From positions 806,001-870,000 of the forward strand of contig JAVLRN010000007.1 of assembly GCA_032821775.1 (NCBI GenBank): 64,000 nt of DNA. The letters run 5' to 3'. The position numbers and the translations under genes were made by a program. The DNA is from Sanguinoderma infundibulare. Lineage: Eukaryota; Basidiomycota; Agaricomycetes; Polyporales; Polyporaceae. The notes beneath the pieces are model-generated. The model ran no database searches, was not told the origin of the DNA, and saw only the letters and a program-made list of their open reading frames with translations. Every line of letters starts with the position of its first letter. Position 1 is the first letter of the stretch. Shown here piece after piece: positions 20,221 to 33,135 of this stretch.

Positions 20221-23200
20221 TATACGGCCTGCTACAGAGTGGCATCGAAATTGGGTACAAGGTGCCCGCCGATGCCCGAAAGCTTGGCAATTGTGGGCAG
20301 GGCCAATGCCTGAAGCGCAATACATTGGTTAGCATTCCCGAGAATGGCGGACCAGCGGAACCCAAGGTGACCGGCGCTGCTGACCTTCTAGAAAACGCTT
20401 GTGGGGGCGGCGACAGGCAGACACGCGGTCTGCTGCAGCTAGCTGCAATGCCGCAGGCGTGTTGCGGCACTCATCGACGCCTCCAGTTAACCAAACGCCT
20501 GCGGAGCCGGGGTGTCCACTCCGTGCATCATCATCATCATCATCATCTTGGTCGGTGTCTGTATTGAACATCAGCTGACAGTCTCGACAGCACTGAACGG
20601 CTCTCTTATTGCACGGCGGCCGCCTTCGGTCTTCTGAACGTGGATGCTATGCAAGGCTCTTTCTGTTCAGCAATGGTCAGTGGGACAGGTCTGGAAAACC
20701 GCCAAAGATACCTATCCCATAGCCCGACGTGGCACCCACTGCGATGAGGGCCTTGAAAATTTTCTTGATGTTCCCTGTGACAGTATGCCCTCACATGAGG
20801 TGCATAGATGGGAGGTGTGTGACATACATGGATTTCAAGGGGTCTTGCGACTTGAGAGTTACGGACCGACGAGATTTGACCGTCCAAGGCGACTACTGTC
20901 GCGATGCAAAAACGGCAACGACGCTCAATCCGCCACGTGGGGCATTCCCAGGCGTTTGGCCCGCCACACAGTGTGCTTCCCACATCCATCTCCCCCTTCA
21001 AGATACGGCACTCTCCAGACCTCTCCAGCAATACAGATATCCTAACCTCTTCAAGTAATCTGAAGAATGTACTATCTCCTCACGGACTTCGAACGACTCG
21101 GAGACATGCTCGATATCTTGCGCAGGAGGCGGCATGCAGTCTCCAATGGGCGATAGCCTTACACCCCCGGCCCAAAGTCAAGTACCCGACGCCGCCACTC
21201 TCATTGCCAGTGTCAGGAAACTCGTGCGGATCTGGCGACGTGGAGGCTGATACCGCATGCACACCTGGGGCGCAATCGCTGGGTCTCCTAGGTTTCACTT
21301 TGACGGGATCCATAGGAAACCTCTGTGGAATCTTGTGACTCCCTGGGCCGGTGTCCGTCTCGAATGAAGGCCTTCGTTAACCGTGCTGTCGGAGGCGACC
21401 CCGGCCTAATGAAACTCTCTTCAACCGCAGCTTCAGAGTCTCCGACCGGCCTGGTAGGTAGATGTGCCTGATATGGATGCCTGGCTCGAAATCTAAGCCA
21501 GCGCTGGATAAGCTCGCAATTCATTCGATGATTGCATTTGTTCCTTCAAACCGTTTACGATGCAAGCCCCGTCCTCGGAGGTCGGAGGAGCTCATCGGCC
21601 GACCAGTCAATCAAGCCACCGATCCACCTCGCTTGGCGAAGTCTGTCTCCTTGCGGGAGGCGTCCTTGGGGTGTCAGCATGTTGAAGCCAGTCGCCGCAG
21701 CTGCCCTGCTGTTCCAAACCTTGTGAGATATGTCAGATGGTTCGTTCTTTATTGTCTATGCCCCAACTCATGCTTTGGGCCGGCTTACTGGGCCAGTGTT
21801 CGAGCCAAAGTTGGAAAATGGCAGTGTCCCTAGCGACGCCACGCACTCTTCACATTTGTTGAACCCTCTACCACTGGCACTCCCGTGGTCCACCGCGAGA
21901 CCCTTGACGTTCTCATGCGAGGCTGTATAACGGTGGGATTAGTGCAGGGCCATGCCAAGCTCAAGTTTTGCTATTAGTATGTCGCTGCCCTCGCGCGGAT
22001 TTTCAACTTTCTTGGCACGAGTGTCCACCTCTCGGCCTCGAGGCAATTCCCATAACCCCTCCCTGCGGCGTAACCACCGTCCCGCGTGCGGAGAAACCAT
22101 TTGTCCGCCCGATGACTGGCAGGCAATGTCGACAATGAAATTCAATTAACTATCATAAAAGACCACATGGTACCGCGTGGCTCGCCTACCACGTCCTTTA
22201 TGGTCGCGAAGCGCCGGGTTCAGCGCTAAGCACAAAAGTCTCTTACGGCCAAGTGTTGGAGACCTGCGGGTAGGCTCCAATTTGAATGTAATATATATTG
22301 AATATCATTAAGATATTATTTCTGTGGGTGCCCTGTAAATCTGGAGTGCACCAGCCTCCCTGTAGTCCTGCTGGCCAAAATTTAGATTTTGTGCATGGGC
22401 GCTTAGCATAGCGCAAGGGAGGACCCCGCCAAAAACTGAATTAGGAGGACCCAGCTCAAACCTAACGGTGTGATTTTAGATATACCAGCAATTTGACGGG
22501 TATGCATGTTCATGGAAGGGGAAGGGTTAGGGTCTTGGAGCAACACTAAGGTGAAAATAAACAACTGTATAATGCAGACTCAGACAGAGTATTGCAGGGG
22601 AACAGAAGCCGCGCCGCTGGAAGACGATCGTCCTCGTTCCCGCGAGCACAGGTGTCAGCTGGAACGGGTGCGGCCGAGGGACGCGTCCAGAAGATCATGG
22701 CAGAGACAGACGGCGCGAGGCAGAATCTGCAACCGGCGCGGGGTGCACGTCACCCGGGCGTCGCGCGAGACGCCGCCATAACGTTCTGTCGGGACCCCGC
22801 AGTAGCTCCGCACCAGGAGCGCGGGGTTGGGACCAGCACGAGGGTTTGGAGCCCGGCATGAGAACGGCCTCGAACTAGTTGGAGGACAGCGGGGTGGGGG
22901 GCCCCTGGGTACCTGAGTGAATGTCGGATGCCTCGAGGCAGCTGGTCGCCGACGGACCGCCGACGGACAAGGTTTGGAGTCGGCGACGGCGAGACGTGAG
23001 ATGTTGGACTAGTGCCGCGACACTTCCAAGGAACGCCGAAACCGAGTTGGAGTCCGAGTCCGAGTCCGAATCCGAGTCCGCCGAGACGAAAGTATCGTCC
23101 TTGTCCATTTGCAGGAACCGGTCTTGGGGAACGTTCTTCCAGGCCGAATAGTACCGAATAGTCCGCTCTGGACCGACCGCCGCCGCCGCCCTCGAGAACA

Positions 23201-24572
23201 TTTGCAGGAATCGGTCTTGGAACATTCTTCGCAGCGTTTCAAACGAATACTACTAGTGCCATATACGTGAATTCGTTTACCAAAAGCGGCGGCGCACCGA
23301 GCGGTGCGAGTTTGATATGAGAAGGCGCATTGGATTTGAAACACAAAGAGCCTAGGCCACATCCCAGGGCACCCACGGGCGGTCCGCAGTGACAAATCGA
23401 CACTTGGAAGAAGGGCATGTGAGCGGCAGTGAATTGCGCCTTGCCAGATACGGTGAGCACTTACGGCATGAGGGGACGGCTCGATTCACCCCACCCCCCC
23501 CTTCTCCTTCAAGCTTTATAACACAAGCGGTTAAAATCTTTCGCTGATGAGAAACGTCGACAAACGCACTGAGCAAGATCGGGTCCCCGGGAACGCGGAC
23601 GGATGAATGTTGTTGATGGCCTAGACGACTCGGATCAGGTTCCCCTCGTGAGTTTGCGTGAACCTTTCCTTCACGTCGGATGCTGTAACCCGCATCTGAG
23701 GGAAGGTTTTGGGGTGCCAGGCAAAGAAGACAGAAAGGGCGAGCGTGGTCGGCGTAGCCTCCGGGGTCATGGTGTGGCAGCGATCGCGAGGCTCGGTTTG
23801 TCCTGCAGCACGGCCTCCGCCCATCCGCATTCACCTTCCCAACCGGCGATAAACCCCACGCCGCCAGTTAAAACCGTGAGACATCTTGACCAGTCGTTTA
23901 CCATGGGCAGAGCAATCGATGCCAAGGACGCCGACGAGTCCCTGGCGTTGGAGATATAGCTGCTGGAGTCTCGATGTATCCGCAGCCCCTTCGCATTCAG
24001 GTAGCATGCGGTCGCCAGCAGGCATATGAGAATGTCGATGAGGGGTGTACTGTTGCAGGGAATGCATGATCACTGTCCTGCACGCCAAAGCCGAAACACC
24101 GCTATGCTTTGGGCCGCCAAGTTGTGGGAACGCGACAACCTGATCTCTCAAGTATCAGTGTAACTCACTGGGATTTCCGCCTAGAATTTATCGTCGAGTA
24201 TGCGTTCAGTTCGGAACTGTGTCCCGTACATTAGTGATAGCGTGCAAACGACTGCAACTGGCAGTCCGTAGCTCTGGTCATCAGGGCGGGCGGGGCCCGA
24301 AAGACAGTCATGGATGACTCCTGAATAATCACGTTAGTGCTCGAGGTGCAGTCATACGAAACGCAAATGGTTACTCGCAGCTTCCTGACGATACGGCACG
24401 TTGGGGACTTTAACCAAGTCCTCGCAGCGTAAGCACACGCAATTTAGGGGCCTCGGTGACTGGGGTCCTCGATCGTTGATGTCCAAAACAAGCATCAGCG
24501 TGAATACGAAATCGTGGTGTAGCCACTTCAACTTGCGCAGATGAGAACGGGAAGCCTCGATCACTCAACTTG
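20221..24572. other. Gene-poor region with simple repeats
   Basis: No gene supported. It contains a short CAT/ATC microsatellite (20525-20548), a GAGTCC-type hexanucleotide run (23044-23080) and a duplicated 25 bp word around CAGGAACCGGTCTTGG (23113 and 23203). Short frames on both strands have no family resemblance and no shared splice structure. Confidence 0.5.
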
Positions 24573-24859
24573 CATTAAGAAAATATATTAGAGACGTGAA
24601 ATACAACTGCGCCATCGATACAGGCCGATTCCGAGATGATACAAGACAGAGAAACCCAAGAATTACATACACGAGGTGAGATCGACCACATCTACGAGAA
24701 AAAGGAATGGGGATATACGAGCCGCGTCCGAGACGACAAATCAAAAGGAGGAGATGGTGAAGAAAGACACCTTCGAGTCCGAGACCACACGATGTGCCGC
24801 GCGTTCAACGCGCGGCGGAATGGTAGTTTGGTGAGGGAAGCGATGTACGGGTCCCTTAT

Positions 24860-26091
24860 TCAAGTAGAGTCAGACCCGCTCCGGCGACGCGAGAAGATCG
24901 ACTTCAGGCTGAGACGTGAGGTGCTTGCAGGTACAGCCGTAAGCTGCTGTAACTGCTGCTCGGCCGACTGCGGTCGCTCCTTCAGCGTCGCGATCAAGCG
25001 GGCCTGCTGATGGATGAAGCTCATGTTCTCCTTCTGGAGGGAACGAACAAGGTCAGTGGCATTCAACAAGAGATATCAGCGAGGGTATACCTCGCGCGCA
25101 ATGATGGACTGCACGCCCGCATACTCCAACTCGCGAGCGAACGTGAGCGCGTCGGTGGCGAGGAGCGCCTCGCCGATCGAGTCTGCGAGCATCGTCTCAT
25201 TGCGCGCCAGCTGCGCCTCCAGGGTCGCGACGCGGGCTTCGGCCGAGTCGGCACGAGCAGTGACCACGGCAATCTCGTTGTGGCAGATCGCGAGCTGGTC
25301 AGCGTTGTCCGCCGCCTGCCGGATGCGCGCATTCAGCTTAGTTCTAACAGTATTGCGCTCCTTCTAAGGCAGACGTGAGTTAGCTATGGGACGGAAGCGG
25401 CAGGTCTAAAACGCACCCTGAGCTCCTGTATCACAACCCGCGTGTCCTCCTGCGACTTCGTCCGCTGGGTGACGAGACTCGCCAACTGAGAGAAGTTGGA
25501 TCGAGTGAGTTCGATCTTGCGGGAAAGACTGGTGCGCTTCCGCCTGGCTTCGTTGGTAACGAGAGCGGGGCGCGGTGAGGGAGCAGGAATGGGGGTAGGC
25601 TGTTCCGCGGCGGCGAGCTTCGCAGTCAACTCGGCGATCCTCGCGTTCTTCTGACCGAGGAGCAGACTAGTGTCGACCATGAGTACCTCCAGCATCCGCT
25701 CCGGCGAGGGTCTGTCTGCGGAGGCCTTGGAGATGTGAATGATCAGGATATGGCGTGGCTCCGCGTCGGCCAAGGCGGTTCGAACCATCCCAAGGTCGGA
25801 GATGAGAGCGAACTTGTCGGTAGCATGTTCTCGTTTCTTCCTCTCTAGAGCGTCCTCTACGTCGGCCTTGGCTCTCTCGAGGGCGACGAGGCGTTCGGCG
25901 GTCTGTTCGGGCTCAAGGACGGGTTGGGAGAAGGAGACGACGATAGGGTCGGGAAGGCAGGTCGCGCAAAGCCAGAAGAGAGACGAGACGATGGCAACAA
26001 GAAAGTGGCCAAGGCGCGACCAGGGGGACAGCACCGAGAGGATCTCCAGGATCACCACGATGAGGTGAAGGTGGATGTGGGGGGTGGCCAT
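24860..26091 (-). CDS. Membrane-anchored coiled-coil protein, subfamily 1, copy 2
   Basis: Exons 26091-25417, 25363-25091 and 25033-24860 (675, 273 and 174 bp) give 373 residues with the same intron sites and exon lengths as copy 1. Start MATPHIHLHL. The hydrophobic N-terminal segment, helical middle and SIFSRRRSGSDST end are all kept, with many substitutions (for example EPRHILIIHISK replacing EPRRIPAIVISK). No stop or frameshift. It is followed on the same strand by the subfamily 2 gene's 3' end about 1.5 kb away. Confidence 0.8.
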
Positions 26092-27629
26092 GATGGCGGG
26101 ATCAATCAATGATCGAGGTGAAGCTGGGGGAGATGCTGGAATCGGTGGGGTGCGAGCGAATGAGAGGGCTGACGTTGACCGGTGGCAGCGGGTGAGGGAG
26201 AAGTTACGAACCAGGTTGGAGAGGCGAGCTGTTCTTTGGCGGGGTCAGCGTCTAACATCTCGTCGATCCAACTCACCCGATGTGACGGTTCTCGCCTTCA
26301 CGATCGTGCAACATGTCCATTGATGCCGGATGGCATGGAGAGAAAAACCTGTTCATAAAAGAGTAGGTTATTATGCGTATTGTTACAATGGTCGTACGAA
26401 ACAGGTACCGGACAGTACCATAGTTGGTGTAACTGGCTCGGACACGCCCGCCAGACCACTACACCAAAAGGCAGGATAACTGAAGAACTGCTTCTTCAGT
26501 CACCGGCGGGTATATATGTGCCATACCGGGCTTGTCCGTGCTAAGGGTGCCGTCACCCTTACAGTTGGTCGCAGAAGACGATGATAACCTCACTTGCGAT
26601 CGTGAACCCTGACCTGCGCCAATTTATTGCCTTCAATACGCAGCGTGCGATGTGTCTATCCTGGCACTAGTTGTCCTACACCCGATCTTACGGCGAGAGC
26701 TCGATAGATCTTCCATGATCTCGATGGGTGCGGTGCGCTATCTCTTCTGTGACTGTACTGTATACTGCCAGGGGAGATCAGTGATTAAATATAGAAACAG
26801 CCAAACGAAACGTGGTTTAAGGCTCCCACCTTGAGGGATTCACCCGATCCTCTGCGTTGACTTGAGCGGCGACGACAACGTCGCATCTCAGCACTTCGTC
26901 GAAAGACCGGGTGGTTCTGCATCCGCGCTAGCACACCGGTCTGGTACACGCCAGGACCGGGCAGACCCGCTAGGTTGTAGGTGGAGGAATAACGGAGCTC
27001 GCTCGCTCGAGAGGGCGAGCTGGGAAAGGGTGAGGAAAGCGCAAGAAGGCTCTGAACAGGTGCCGGCTATCTCCGAAGGAAGCGCTCGACGTTTTCTCAC
27101 CTCCGCCTGAATGTCGAGGTTTTGTCCAAGGATGTCAAGCAATTGGGAACTTCAAAAGACACACAGGCCGCGGAGTCAATGAAGAAAAACGCGACGGTTC
27201 ACCCGCGCTCCATCAGACCCGACGTTGGACACCTGTCCAAGTGACTATCGCAAGGGACACTTGCTTAAATCGTGGCACTCAGGCTGGCATGCTAGGCAGA
27301 GTGCAAGATGAAGACGCAGGGAAAAACAAATTATATGAAAGAGATGAGAAAGAGATCGCGAGACACCTGAGACGCTATAGATACAGGATCAGGAGAGATG
27401 CCAGGGTACCGGTACAAGGGAATAGGGATCAAGATAGGAATATGCTCTATTGTATGTGCCTAGGAATAGAAACACGGTGGCCCGAGAAACCGCGCAAGGA
27501 TGTCCTGGTACGTGGCCTCAGGCCAGAAAGGCGAGGGCATGCCGACCGCCAGCAGAAGTGAAGAAGAGATATCGCGCTGCAGAGAGGGCTAGGTTGTGGG
27601 GTATGCACATTAAAGAACGACTCAGACGT
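26092..27629. other. Spacer of duplicated block A
   Basis: No gene. It matches 47479-48925 except for the 136 bp insertion at 26428-26563 and an extra stretch near 26655-26700. Confidence 0.55.
26428..26563 (+). mobile_element. Solo-LTR-like 136 bp insertion
   Basis: The paralogous site in copy B (about 47915) lacks this sequence. The insert starts TGTAA and ends TTACA, has TG/CA termini and is flanked by GTTGG on both sides (26423-26427 and 26564-26568), a 5 bp target duplication. Inside are a TATATATG word and two perfect hairpins (26477-26498 and near 26541-26562). These are the marks of a small solo LTR. Strand is arbitrary. Confidence 0.7.
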
Positions 27630-28751
27630 TCAAGCCTTACGAGCCTTGCGCGACAGACGGATGGTGATCCGATTGCGGCGAGGAGGAGAAGCAGCTGGAG
27701 ACTTATCCGAGTCGAAGGATTCAGAGGCCTCGGTCCCCGTATCTGCCTCAGTCTCCGTCTCTGTGTCGCTGCTGCGACGCGAGATCAGGGACTGGAAGCT
27801 GGAGCGGAATGTCGACGAGAGCGAGGAGATGGGCAGCGCACGCTGCTTCCGGACGGGCTCGAGTCGCTTCTTGAGCCGCGCGATCTCGGCACCCTGGACA
27901 TCGATGGTCCTCTTCGCGTTGGTCTGCGGTGATAGGTGTGTATCAGCATGGAACGAGAAACGGAAACAGGAAGGACCCACCTCTTGAACCTTGGACCGCT
28001 CGAGATGCGTGTCGTGGAGTTGACGAACTCGGCTGAGCTCCGCGTTGAGGTTGACGTTCTTGCTGGATGCGTCGCCGAGCTTCGTCTCGCTCTCCTGGAG
28101 CTTTCCCTCCAGCGGAACAACCTGGGCCTCGAGACTAGCGGCCCTGGCTTCAGCCTCGGTGGCTCGGGTCGTGATGTCGACCTTGTTGCCGTAGTCCGCG
28201 TGAGTTTCAGCGATCTGGTGAGCGATGACGTCCGCATGTGCCACGGCCGCGTCCCGCTCCGAAGTGACTTTCCCGATGGCCCGGCGGGCAGTGGCGAGCT
28301 GGACATTCAAGGCGGCGATCTCCCTGTTCTTCTGCCCGAGCACGATCTTGGAGCTCGCCTGGACAAAGTCGAGCCTGTTGATGAGAGCCTGGTTCCTCTC
28401 ACTCTCCGCCTCGCTGTCGACGTCAGCGGTGGGTGATGGGCCGGGAGCGGGGCTTGGCGATGGGGATTGCGCTCGGATATCTGGGGCGGTCTTCACCTGG
28501 GCGATGTGGGCGTATTCCTCTTCGACATGTTCGTCGAAGGCCTTCTTGGTGGCGACGAGCCTGTCTTGGAGGATGGCGTTCTCGTTCTCGAGCGCAGCGA
28601 TCTGGCGTTTCCAACAGATGATGCGGACGGTGGCCAGGGAGAAGACGACGGTCAGGATGATGCCGAGGAGGAGGAAGATCATCCAAGGACCGGTGTGGAA
28701 AGCGCGTGATGCATCGAAGGGACGGTGAACGCCAGTCGGAATGTACGCCAT
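27630..28751 (-). CDS. Membrane-anchored coiled-coil protein, subfamily 2, copy A
   Basis: Exons 28751-27981 and 27923-27630 give 354 residues. The start MAYIPTGVH is chosen because frames upstream differ between the two copies while the protein is conserved from here. Residues about 25-46 form one membrane span (WMIFLLLGIILTVVFSLATV). A long coiled coil follows with a proline-rich break near residue 100 (SPSPAPGPSP), and the C-terminus is basic then acidic (SLISRRSSDTETETEADT) ending IRLSRKARKA. It shares LGQKNREIAALN and the SRR-S-D end with subfamily 1, so the two are probably distant relatives. Function unknown. Confidence 0.8.
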   Translation of the reverse strand: MAYIPTGVHRPFDASRAFHTGPWMIFLLLGIILTVVFSLATVRIICWKRQIAALENENAILQDRLVATKKAFDEHVEEEYAHIAQVKTAPDIRAQSPSPSPAPGPSPTADVDSEAESERNQALINRLDFVQASSKIVLGQKNREIAALNVQLATARRAIGKVTSERDAAVAHADVIAHQIAETHADYGNKVDITTRATEAEARAASLEAQVVPLEGKLQESETKLGDASSKNVNLNAELSRVRQLHDTHLERSKVQEVGPSCFRFSFHADTHLSPQTNAKRTIDVQGAEIARLKKRLEPVRKQRALPISSLSSTFRSSFQSLISRRSSDTETETEADTGTEASESFDSDKSPAASPPRRNRITIRLSRKARKA

Positions 28752-29543
28752 CGTGGACAGGTCAATCGGAGTGACGGGTGACTCTGGTGAAGCCGGTGAA
28801 GGACAATTGACTGTGGTCTGCGGGACGGTAGACGACAGGTGAAGGGGCCAGCTGGTGGACGCACGATGGTCTAGTTCAAGAAGGGCAGCAATCAATGAAG
28901 GATAATGAACCCCAGGAGGCTGGCAGGCTTTGACGTCACGTGTGTATGTCGATCGTTGAACTTCGAAGGCTGAATCGGGATGAGGGTGTCGTGACCGCGA
29001 TCCAGCGCACTACGGGAAGCACCCAGTGATGACCTGGCTTAAACTCTGTTAGAAGCTTGGAGTTCATTTAGCAGTCCTGAAGTCATACCTGCCCCGTAGC
29101 ATAACCGTGGATGAATTTCGTTGACAGCGCAACCCAACCCGCAAAATGCAGGATTGGGAAGATGGAGTTGGGCTTGATGCCACGATCGTTGGGACGGAAA
29201 AACGCATCAGCAAAGTAGAGAGCATACTCGCGGAGGTGGGATCATGTCAAAATACACACAATCTCAACCTGTCCCCAGGTTAAATAGAAGGTTAGCATCC
29301 GCTGCCTTGACGGCATACCAGCAGGTGATGGCACCTTTGTCTTCCGTCAGCCGATAAGCAAGAAGAGCACATGTGGACCCACCACTCGTCAAGGGAGATA
29401 AAGATTGGACATACAGGGTAACGCAGGACGAGGCGAGCGAGATCTGTGACACGCGGAAGCGACAACATTCATGAACACACCGGCCCGGCTCTCGCGTGGT
29501 AAACCTCCTGATATTACCTCTCCCGGCGGGACATCGCCTACAT
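28752..29543. other. Spacer between coiled-coil gene and oxidase remnant
   Basis: Matches 50049-50821. It should contain the promoter of the coiled-coil gene; an upstream frame open in copy A is shifted in copy B, so it is not part of the protein. Confidence 0.5.
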
Positions 29544-30007
29544 CTAGTCGAATTTGACCATGACCTCATCCGCCTTCCCCCAGATCTCCGCGATGCTCTT
29601 GTAGCCGCACAGACCCAGCGTGATCTCGAACTCAGCGAGGATGCTCTTCAACACCGTCTCAACACCCTCCTGTCCGCCCACCGCCAGCCCGTAGACGTAC
29701 GGGCGGCCGACTGCAGGACCAGGACGAGGAAATAAGCGTCAGCCGCCATCTCGACATCTGAACAGTTCACGAATACGGGTACGCACGCAGCACGCCCTGG
29801 GCCCCCATCGCGATCACGCGGAAGACATCGGTCCCCGTCCTGATCCCGGAGTCGCTCAGAACGGTGAATCGCCCGCTCATTTGCGCGGCCTTGATTTTGG
29901 GCGACCGACAGATCTGCTCGAGTACCCAAATCGCGGGGATCGCGCCCGATCTGGCGACCGCCGTGGTTGGACACGATGATGCCATCCGCACCCACGTCGA
30001 GCGCGAG
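29544..30007 (-). pseudogene. FMN-dependent alpha-hydroxy-acid oxidase remnant (last two exons)
   Basis: Contains only the equivalents of exons 5 and 6 of the intact genes at 35848-37574 and 50822-52526. The FMN-site word GIIVSNHGGRQ is present, but two bases are missing just after it, shifting the frame before AIPAIWVLEQICRSP. The DSGIRTGTDVFR segment follows in the shifted frame. Everything upstream of the exon 5 boundary is unrelated sequence. A dead 5'-truncated duplicate. Confidence 0.85.
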
Positions 30008-33000
30008 TTCAGCGTCCTGTATGGTATTACGGGTAGTGCGACTCTAAGAGCGAAAATGGCTATTTTCAGATCCCGCGTGATGCTTGCTCGGGGATGCCCG
30101 GATTCTGGCCAGAGTGGGGCAACTTCAAGACGCAGTGTGTGCGGGATGTGCCTTTTTAGCGTTAGAAGCGTCCTCATATCATAGGCGGATATGGAATTGT
30201 CCATGAGCGCGATCTCGAGCTCTCCGTGCGTCCCCGAAGTCTCCAGAGACCGACTGGGTCTCTGGGACCCCAGATGACCAGGCACGACAAGCGGTACTTG
30301 GTTTCGTCATGCACTAACACGCTGAACCCAACTCGATCAAGCGCGGAAGATTGAGGGTGGTGCTACTGCCATAACGAGACGGAAGGAAACTCCCACCCCG
30401 TCCTCGTCTCCGTGCGCGACCCTTCAAAGGCGATGAGGGGGTAGATGTGCGGTGTTATACAGCACCTAATGCAGGTGGGAGCCCCCAAGATGTCAGCAGA
30501 TGAGACCGATCTGGGGCGCGATACAGGTCGGGTATTGACACACACATAACGTTAAGACCGCTAAAGCCGGCCAGTGGGACACCCACCACTGTTTTAGGTC
30601 ACAGCAGCTGACCGCTGCGCTCAATGACACAAGGACCCTTGCCAAAATGTTCCGATAGGACCACGAGCGCTGATACGCTTCTCTGGCGTAGATGAGATGT
30701 TAAGCCAACGACCGTACCAGCTCCGGGACCGTCGTCGCACCAGACCGTGGAAGCCGCGCGCATTAAGTTTGACGCAGAAGGAGAGTTGTATGATTTGGAA
30801 AACTCACCGCACCTAATATCCCCAGATACGAGTAGGGGAACATAATATGGGATATATTGTGGTCAAGGCGGCGACGGAGTCCTTGTATGGTGTCAGAAGG
30901 CTACAACTTGGCTTGTTGCGTTAGTTTAGATGTCTGTACGTTGCTCTTCTGTTCTCACCTTTAATCGTGGTCCTCGGTTCAGATGTCCATCGCCGAACCA
31001 CCTCCGGCTTAACCGTGGCTATCGGTATGTTTGAAAATCGGGGGAAGGCGGGAGGTGTCGGGAACACAGCTTGCGTCGGCGATCAAATGTGAGCTGTCGG
31101 ACTTGAGTCGGAGTCGGACAATGAGGCAGCCGCGGGCCGTCGGCCGTCGGTTGCCGCCGCCAATTGATGCGCACCGAAAAGTTTCTGCGTTGAACGCTCT
31201 TGATTCCGCCCTCCATTTGGCTTGCTCAGCTCGAACCTTCCGGGTCTGCTCTTGCGCATATTACACCGCTATGATTTAAATCATACCATGTATCGCATCC
31301 CACGGCATTTTATCCAACTTCTACCTGCTGCCTAGGCCTACTGCGGTCACCGTCACTGCCTGCGACGTCATGCTACAGCCGCGGACACGCTGATGCCTGT
31401 CGACACTGTCCATTGGATATCACCCTCGTGCTTCTTCTCGTGTCTCTTTCGTGATTCCTAGGAAGCGTACACATTCGATGTCAAGCCCCATCCAGCCCGC
31501 TGGGACACAAACCCCGACGTCCAGTGCGCAAGGACCAAGATCGCCTATCGGCAAAGGTTGGCGTCTCCTTGACGCGGGAATGTCACTGATCAGTCAGTTA
31601 TCCAACTGCACAGCTCCTTCCTGACCTCTTCGCAGCGTAGATCGTCCCCAGCGCCCTCGAAGTCGTCCAGCGCCAGTACATAGCCTCCACGCAAAGGTCC
31701 CGCTGAACACCTGAATCCGTCAGCGTCATTTGGAAGAGCTTCTGATGGGATTGTACGTATTCCAAACCTACTACCGTGCATTAGTGAAAAAGCCTGGCCC
31801 GAGCCTTGTCAGCTTTGTGGTCTAGACTTTCGTGCCGTCCATCCTATGGATGCAATGTCGGTGGTTTCCGTGCTTCCCGCCGTGTCCCAGAGCATCTCTC
31901 TCTCTCGCTGGTCCCAGGCGTTCCCCTCCTTCCTTTCCCGCTCGATCGGGGGCGATCGGGGGCCCGATTCTCCCTCGTCTCTCGGATCAACTCAGACAGC
32001 CAGTCCATCTGCTATGAAAGACTACAAGCCACACCTACTAGCTTGTTTTCTAGCTGGTTAAATTCGCACTCCATCCGTCCCCCCAGCCTCGGAGGCACCG
32101 TATTACGACCCCTCACATTGCCGCAATTCACACTTTCCCCGGATGTGGGCCGCCGCCTATGGGTACTTCATATCCTGGTAAGATGACGACCGCGGCTTCG
32201 CGGTTATCATGCTCCTATGGCGTGCGCGTCTCCGCGGCACCTTCGCTTACAGTCTCGCTTTTGGGCGGTTCGCTCGTCTATTTTGTCCTTTGCGCGCTCG
32301 AGGTAAACTGCCAGCGAGCGATCGAGTCCAGAAGATTTCAGGCGGAACGGTGCCCCTCCTCTATTGCATCCGTGACGGGCAACAGCCGAAAGCTCATGGT
32401 CTTATTGAGTCCGAATTTGAGGGTGGCACAGGTTTCTCTACTTGTCCTTCTCTTCCGCAGTTCTTCTCGCCGTGCGCTTGACAGAAATGTCGCCAGTGAA
32501 TATGCTTTCTGACGTAGTGACTTAGATCAAAAGCGCCTGTATTCATCTCTGCCAAATCCTGCGATTCGTGGTGGATGGAAAGCCTGACCTGTCGGCACAT
32601 TGTGGTACTACGAGCGAGACACGTTCAGGTACCTCTAGATTGACATATCCCATGCCTTCATAGCATTCGTGTATGTGTCGCCGTATCCTTGATGTGCGTC
32701 GCATTCTGCTTCCTACTCATTTTCTAAGTTTTGCACGCGGCGAACGAATGCTCAATCATGTGTACCTTGTACAGCGCCTTTGCGCATTGCGCGCTACCTC
32801 GAGGACATGGTCGTGTGCGTGAGAACTTGGACCCCGGAACCTCCAATGTAAATAGACGACAAGAGCGGTGGCCATGAGGCAGCCAATTGTATGCACTGCG
32901 GCAGACGCGTATGTAATACTTAAGTAGTCCTCATTGGAGTCATGAAGACAGCCGTCGACCCCTCCGACCACGAACGCGTCCTCCGTTGCCCTCTTCGTCC

Positions 33001-33135
33001 TCACTGAGCTCGCCGACCAGCGACTGTCCCCCATCCATTCCAGCCGCTTTTCCTGCCCGTTTCACCCTCACACACGGTGAGTCGGCTCGCGATTCCGACG
33101 CTGCATGTTCTCTGACCACATCCTTCCGATCCGCG
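30008..33135. other. Gene-poor region
   Basis: No gene supported. Short open frames (for example 31846-32061 plus, 71 codons, serine-rich) have no splice partner or family resemblance. Confidence 0.45.

Larger units (their letters stand above)
24573..30007. repeat. Segmental duplication, copy A (matches 45968-51297)
   Basis: Direct-orientation homology to 45968-51297 through genes and spacers alike: coiled-coil 1, spacer, coiled-coil 2, spacer and the 3' part of the FMN oxidase. It begins at the shared words AAAATATATTAGAGACGT and stops at the intron 4/exon 5 edge of the oxidase. Copy A differs by a 136 bp solo-LTR-like insertion and several small indels. Confidence 0.8.

Noticed and set aside
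20525..20548. Poly-histidine-like coding run
   Set aside because: It is a CAT/ATC microsatellite in non-coding DNA with no surrounding gene.
23044..23100. SD-repeat protein on the minus strand
   Set aside because: The SDSDSD stretch comes from a hexanucleotide run and the flanks are not conserved or protein-like.
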